Below, in pieces: positions 5,858-6,727 of a DNA stretch of 6,727 nucleotides (the first letter of the stretch is position 1; every line of letters begins with the position of its first letter). The stretch lies in assembly GCA_012728445.1 (NCBI GenBank), contig JAAYFA010000262.1, forward strand, positions 1 to 6,727. Direction: 5' to 3'. The notes under the pieces are model-generated. The model saw only the letters and a program-made list of their open reading frames with translations, was not told the origin of the DNA and did no database searches. The translations under genes and the position numbers were made by a program. Source of the stretch: Clostridiales bacterium (GTDB lineage Bacteria > Bacillota > Clostridia > Oscillospirales > Acutalibacteraceae).

Positions 5858-6727
5858 CTAGTACTCTATCTTCACCGGCTGCCCGGTCTCCATCGATTTG
5901 TTGCAGCTCAGGGCAAATATCAAAGATTTAAGCGCATCGTCATACGGGCTACGAATTTTAGAGGCGTCACCGCTGATAACTGCTTCTACAAACGTACGGT
6001 CACACGGCAAGCCCGCATCGCCGTCTTGCTCCCAAGTTGTCACGCCCGCTTTTTTGCTCAGCGCACCGTCACCCTGGATTACATAACTCTCTTCGCCCTC
6101 TGCAGGTGCTTTCTCTTTTTCAAAAACTTCAAATGAGCCAATAATTTTATGTACGCCGCGTTTATCTTTGGCGCTAAAGGTTATTTTGCTGTCAAAACTT
6201 GCGCCTTCTGTGGCATAGCAGCCGGAAGAAATAGTGCCCAAGGCACCGTTCCTAAACTTAATCAGCGTGGTCGTCAAATCTTCTACATCGTAATCTTCTC
6301 TTTCCACAAATCCTTTTGTGCTTAAGCTATAGACCATCTCCGGCTCGTCAAAAAGGTAACGGATAGCGTCAAGTTGATGGATAGTCGATTCCACAAGCAT
6401 ACCGCCTGAAGATGCTTTGTTTGCCCACCATGAGATGTCGGGTATACCGCCGATGCGGGAGGCTTCGACAAGCACAATCGTGTTGTCCTTCATAAAATCC
6501 AATGTTGGCTCAATAATAGTACCATAACGGCATTGGAAACCGGCAGCCGTTATAAGCCCGGCTTCTTTAACCTTGGTAGCAATATCCCTTGAAAGCTCAA
6601 TATCGAGCGAAATCGGTTTTTCCACAAAAAAATGGATGCCTCTGCGAATTGTTTCATATTCAATCTCACCATGACAGTCCGGAGGCACGCAAATGAAAAC
6701 CATATCCGGCTTGATCTCGTCATACAT
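5858..6727 (-). CDS. Gfo/Idh/MocA-family oxidoreductase, N-terminus outside window
   Basis: The window holds the last 289 residues of a Gfo/Idh/MocA-type NAD(P)-dependent dehydrogenase; members oxidise or reduce sugars, inositols and related polyols. The missing N-terminus would carry the GxGxxG nucleotide-binding motif. The ATG at the very edge (6725-6727) is an internal Met: what follows, IKPDMVFICVPPDCHGEI and then HFFVEKPIS (32-40), is the second half of the Rossmann domain with the hallmark EKP (36-38). The substrate domain includes SSGGMLVESTIHQLDAIRYL (106-125), with H117 the likely catalytic His; the usual Asp four residues before it is Glu (E113). The C-terminus RSPYDDALKSLIFALSCNKSMETGQPVKIEY is typical. 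The stop is TAG at 5858-5860, 34 nt before asnA. The substrate is unknown. Family is near certain; full length cannot be judged. Confidence 0.93.
   Translation of the reverse strand: MYDEIKPDMVFICVPPDCHGEIEYETIRRGIHFFVEKPISLDIELSRDIATKVKEAGLITAAGFQCRYGTIIEPTLDFMKDNTIVLVEASRIGGIPDISWWANKASSGGMLVESTIHQLDAIRYLFDEPEMVYSLSTKGFVEREDYDVEDLTTTLIKFRNGALGTISSGCYATEGASFDSKITFSAKDKRGVHKIIGSFEVFEKEKAPAEGEESYVIQGDGALSKKAGVTTWEQDGDAGLPCDRTFVEAVISGDASKIRSPYDDALKSLIFALSCNKSMETGQPVKIEY

Noticed and set aside
5675..6136. A 153-codon plus-strand open frame spanning the end of the oxidoreductase and the start of asnA.
   Set aside because: It runs antisense across two well-supported genes and their gap, with no recognisable domain.

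Overview
The window looks like chromosomal DNA of a low-to-moderate GC member of the Bacillota, probably a clostridial (Oscillospiraceae-like) gut or anaerobe genome. This is inferred from strong purine-rich ribosome binding sites, a Firmicutes-style lipoprotein signal (MKKFAKILALLMAV... with lipobox LAAC), a CUT1 sugar transporter with a MalF-like permease, and an ammonia-dependent AsnA. The species cannot be named from the sequence alone. Every convincing gene is on the minus strand, so the window is described from its right end to its left end.

Right-hand operon (about 6727 to 3751). A Gfo/Idh/MocA-family NAD(P)-dependent oxidoreductase has its N-terminus cut off by the window edge. It is followed after 34 nt by asnA (aspartate-ammonia ligase), and after another 37 nt by a PHP-domain metallohydrolase of the CehA/McbA type. 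A strong rho-independent terminator (16-bp perfect stem, then five T) closes this unit at 3751-3791. The spacing suggests co-transcription. The promoter is outside the window.

Intergenic region (3563-3815). It holds that terminator, a good sigma-A-type promoter pointing left (-35 TTGCTA, 17 nt, -10 TATAAT) and some weak inverted repeats that could be operators. No gene is visible in it.

Left-hand operon (about 3620 to beyond position 1). It encodes malQ (4-alpha-glucanotransferase, GTG start), a lipoprotein maltodextrin-type solute-binding protein, and the first 215 residues of a MalF-like permease, which runs off the left edge. A perfect 11-bp GC-rich hairpin without a U-tract lies between the binding protein and the permease. 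It probably stabilises the binding-protein mRNA or lowers expression of the permease. This is a malto-oligosaccharide uptake and processing operon: the lipoprotein captures the sugar, the permease pair imports it using an ATPase not seen here, and MalQ remodels the glucan chains in the cytoplasm.

Nothing in the window amounts to a clearly new system. The least ordinary points are the Gfo/Idh-AsnA-PHP gene grouping, the intercistronic hairpin and the possible operators upstream of malQ.
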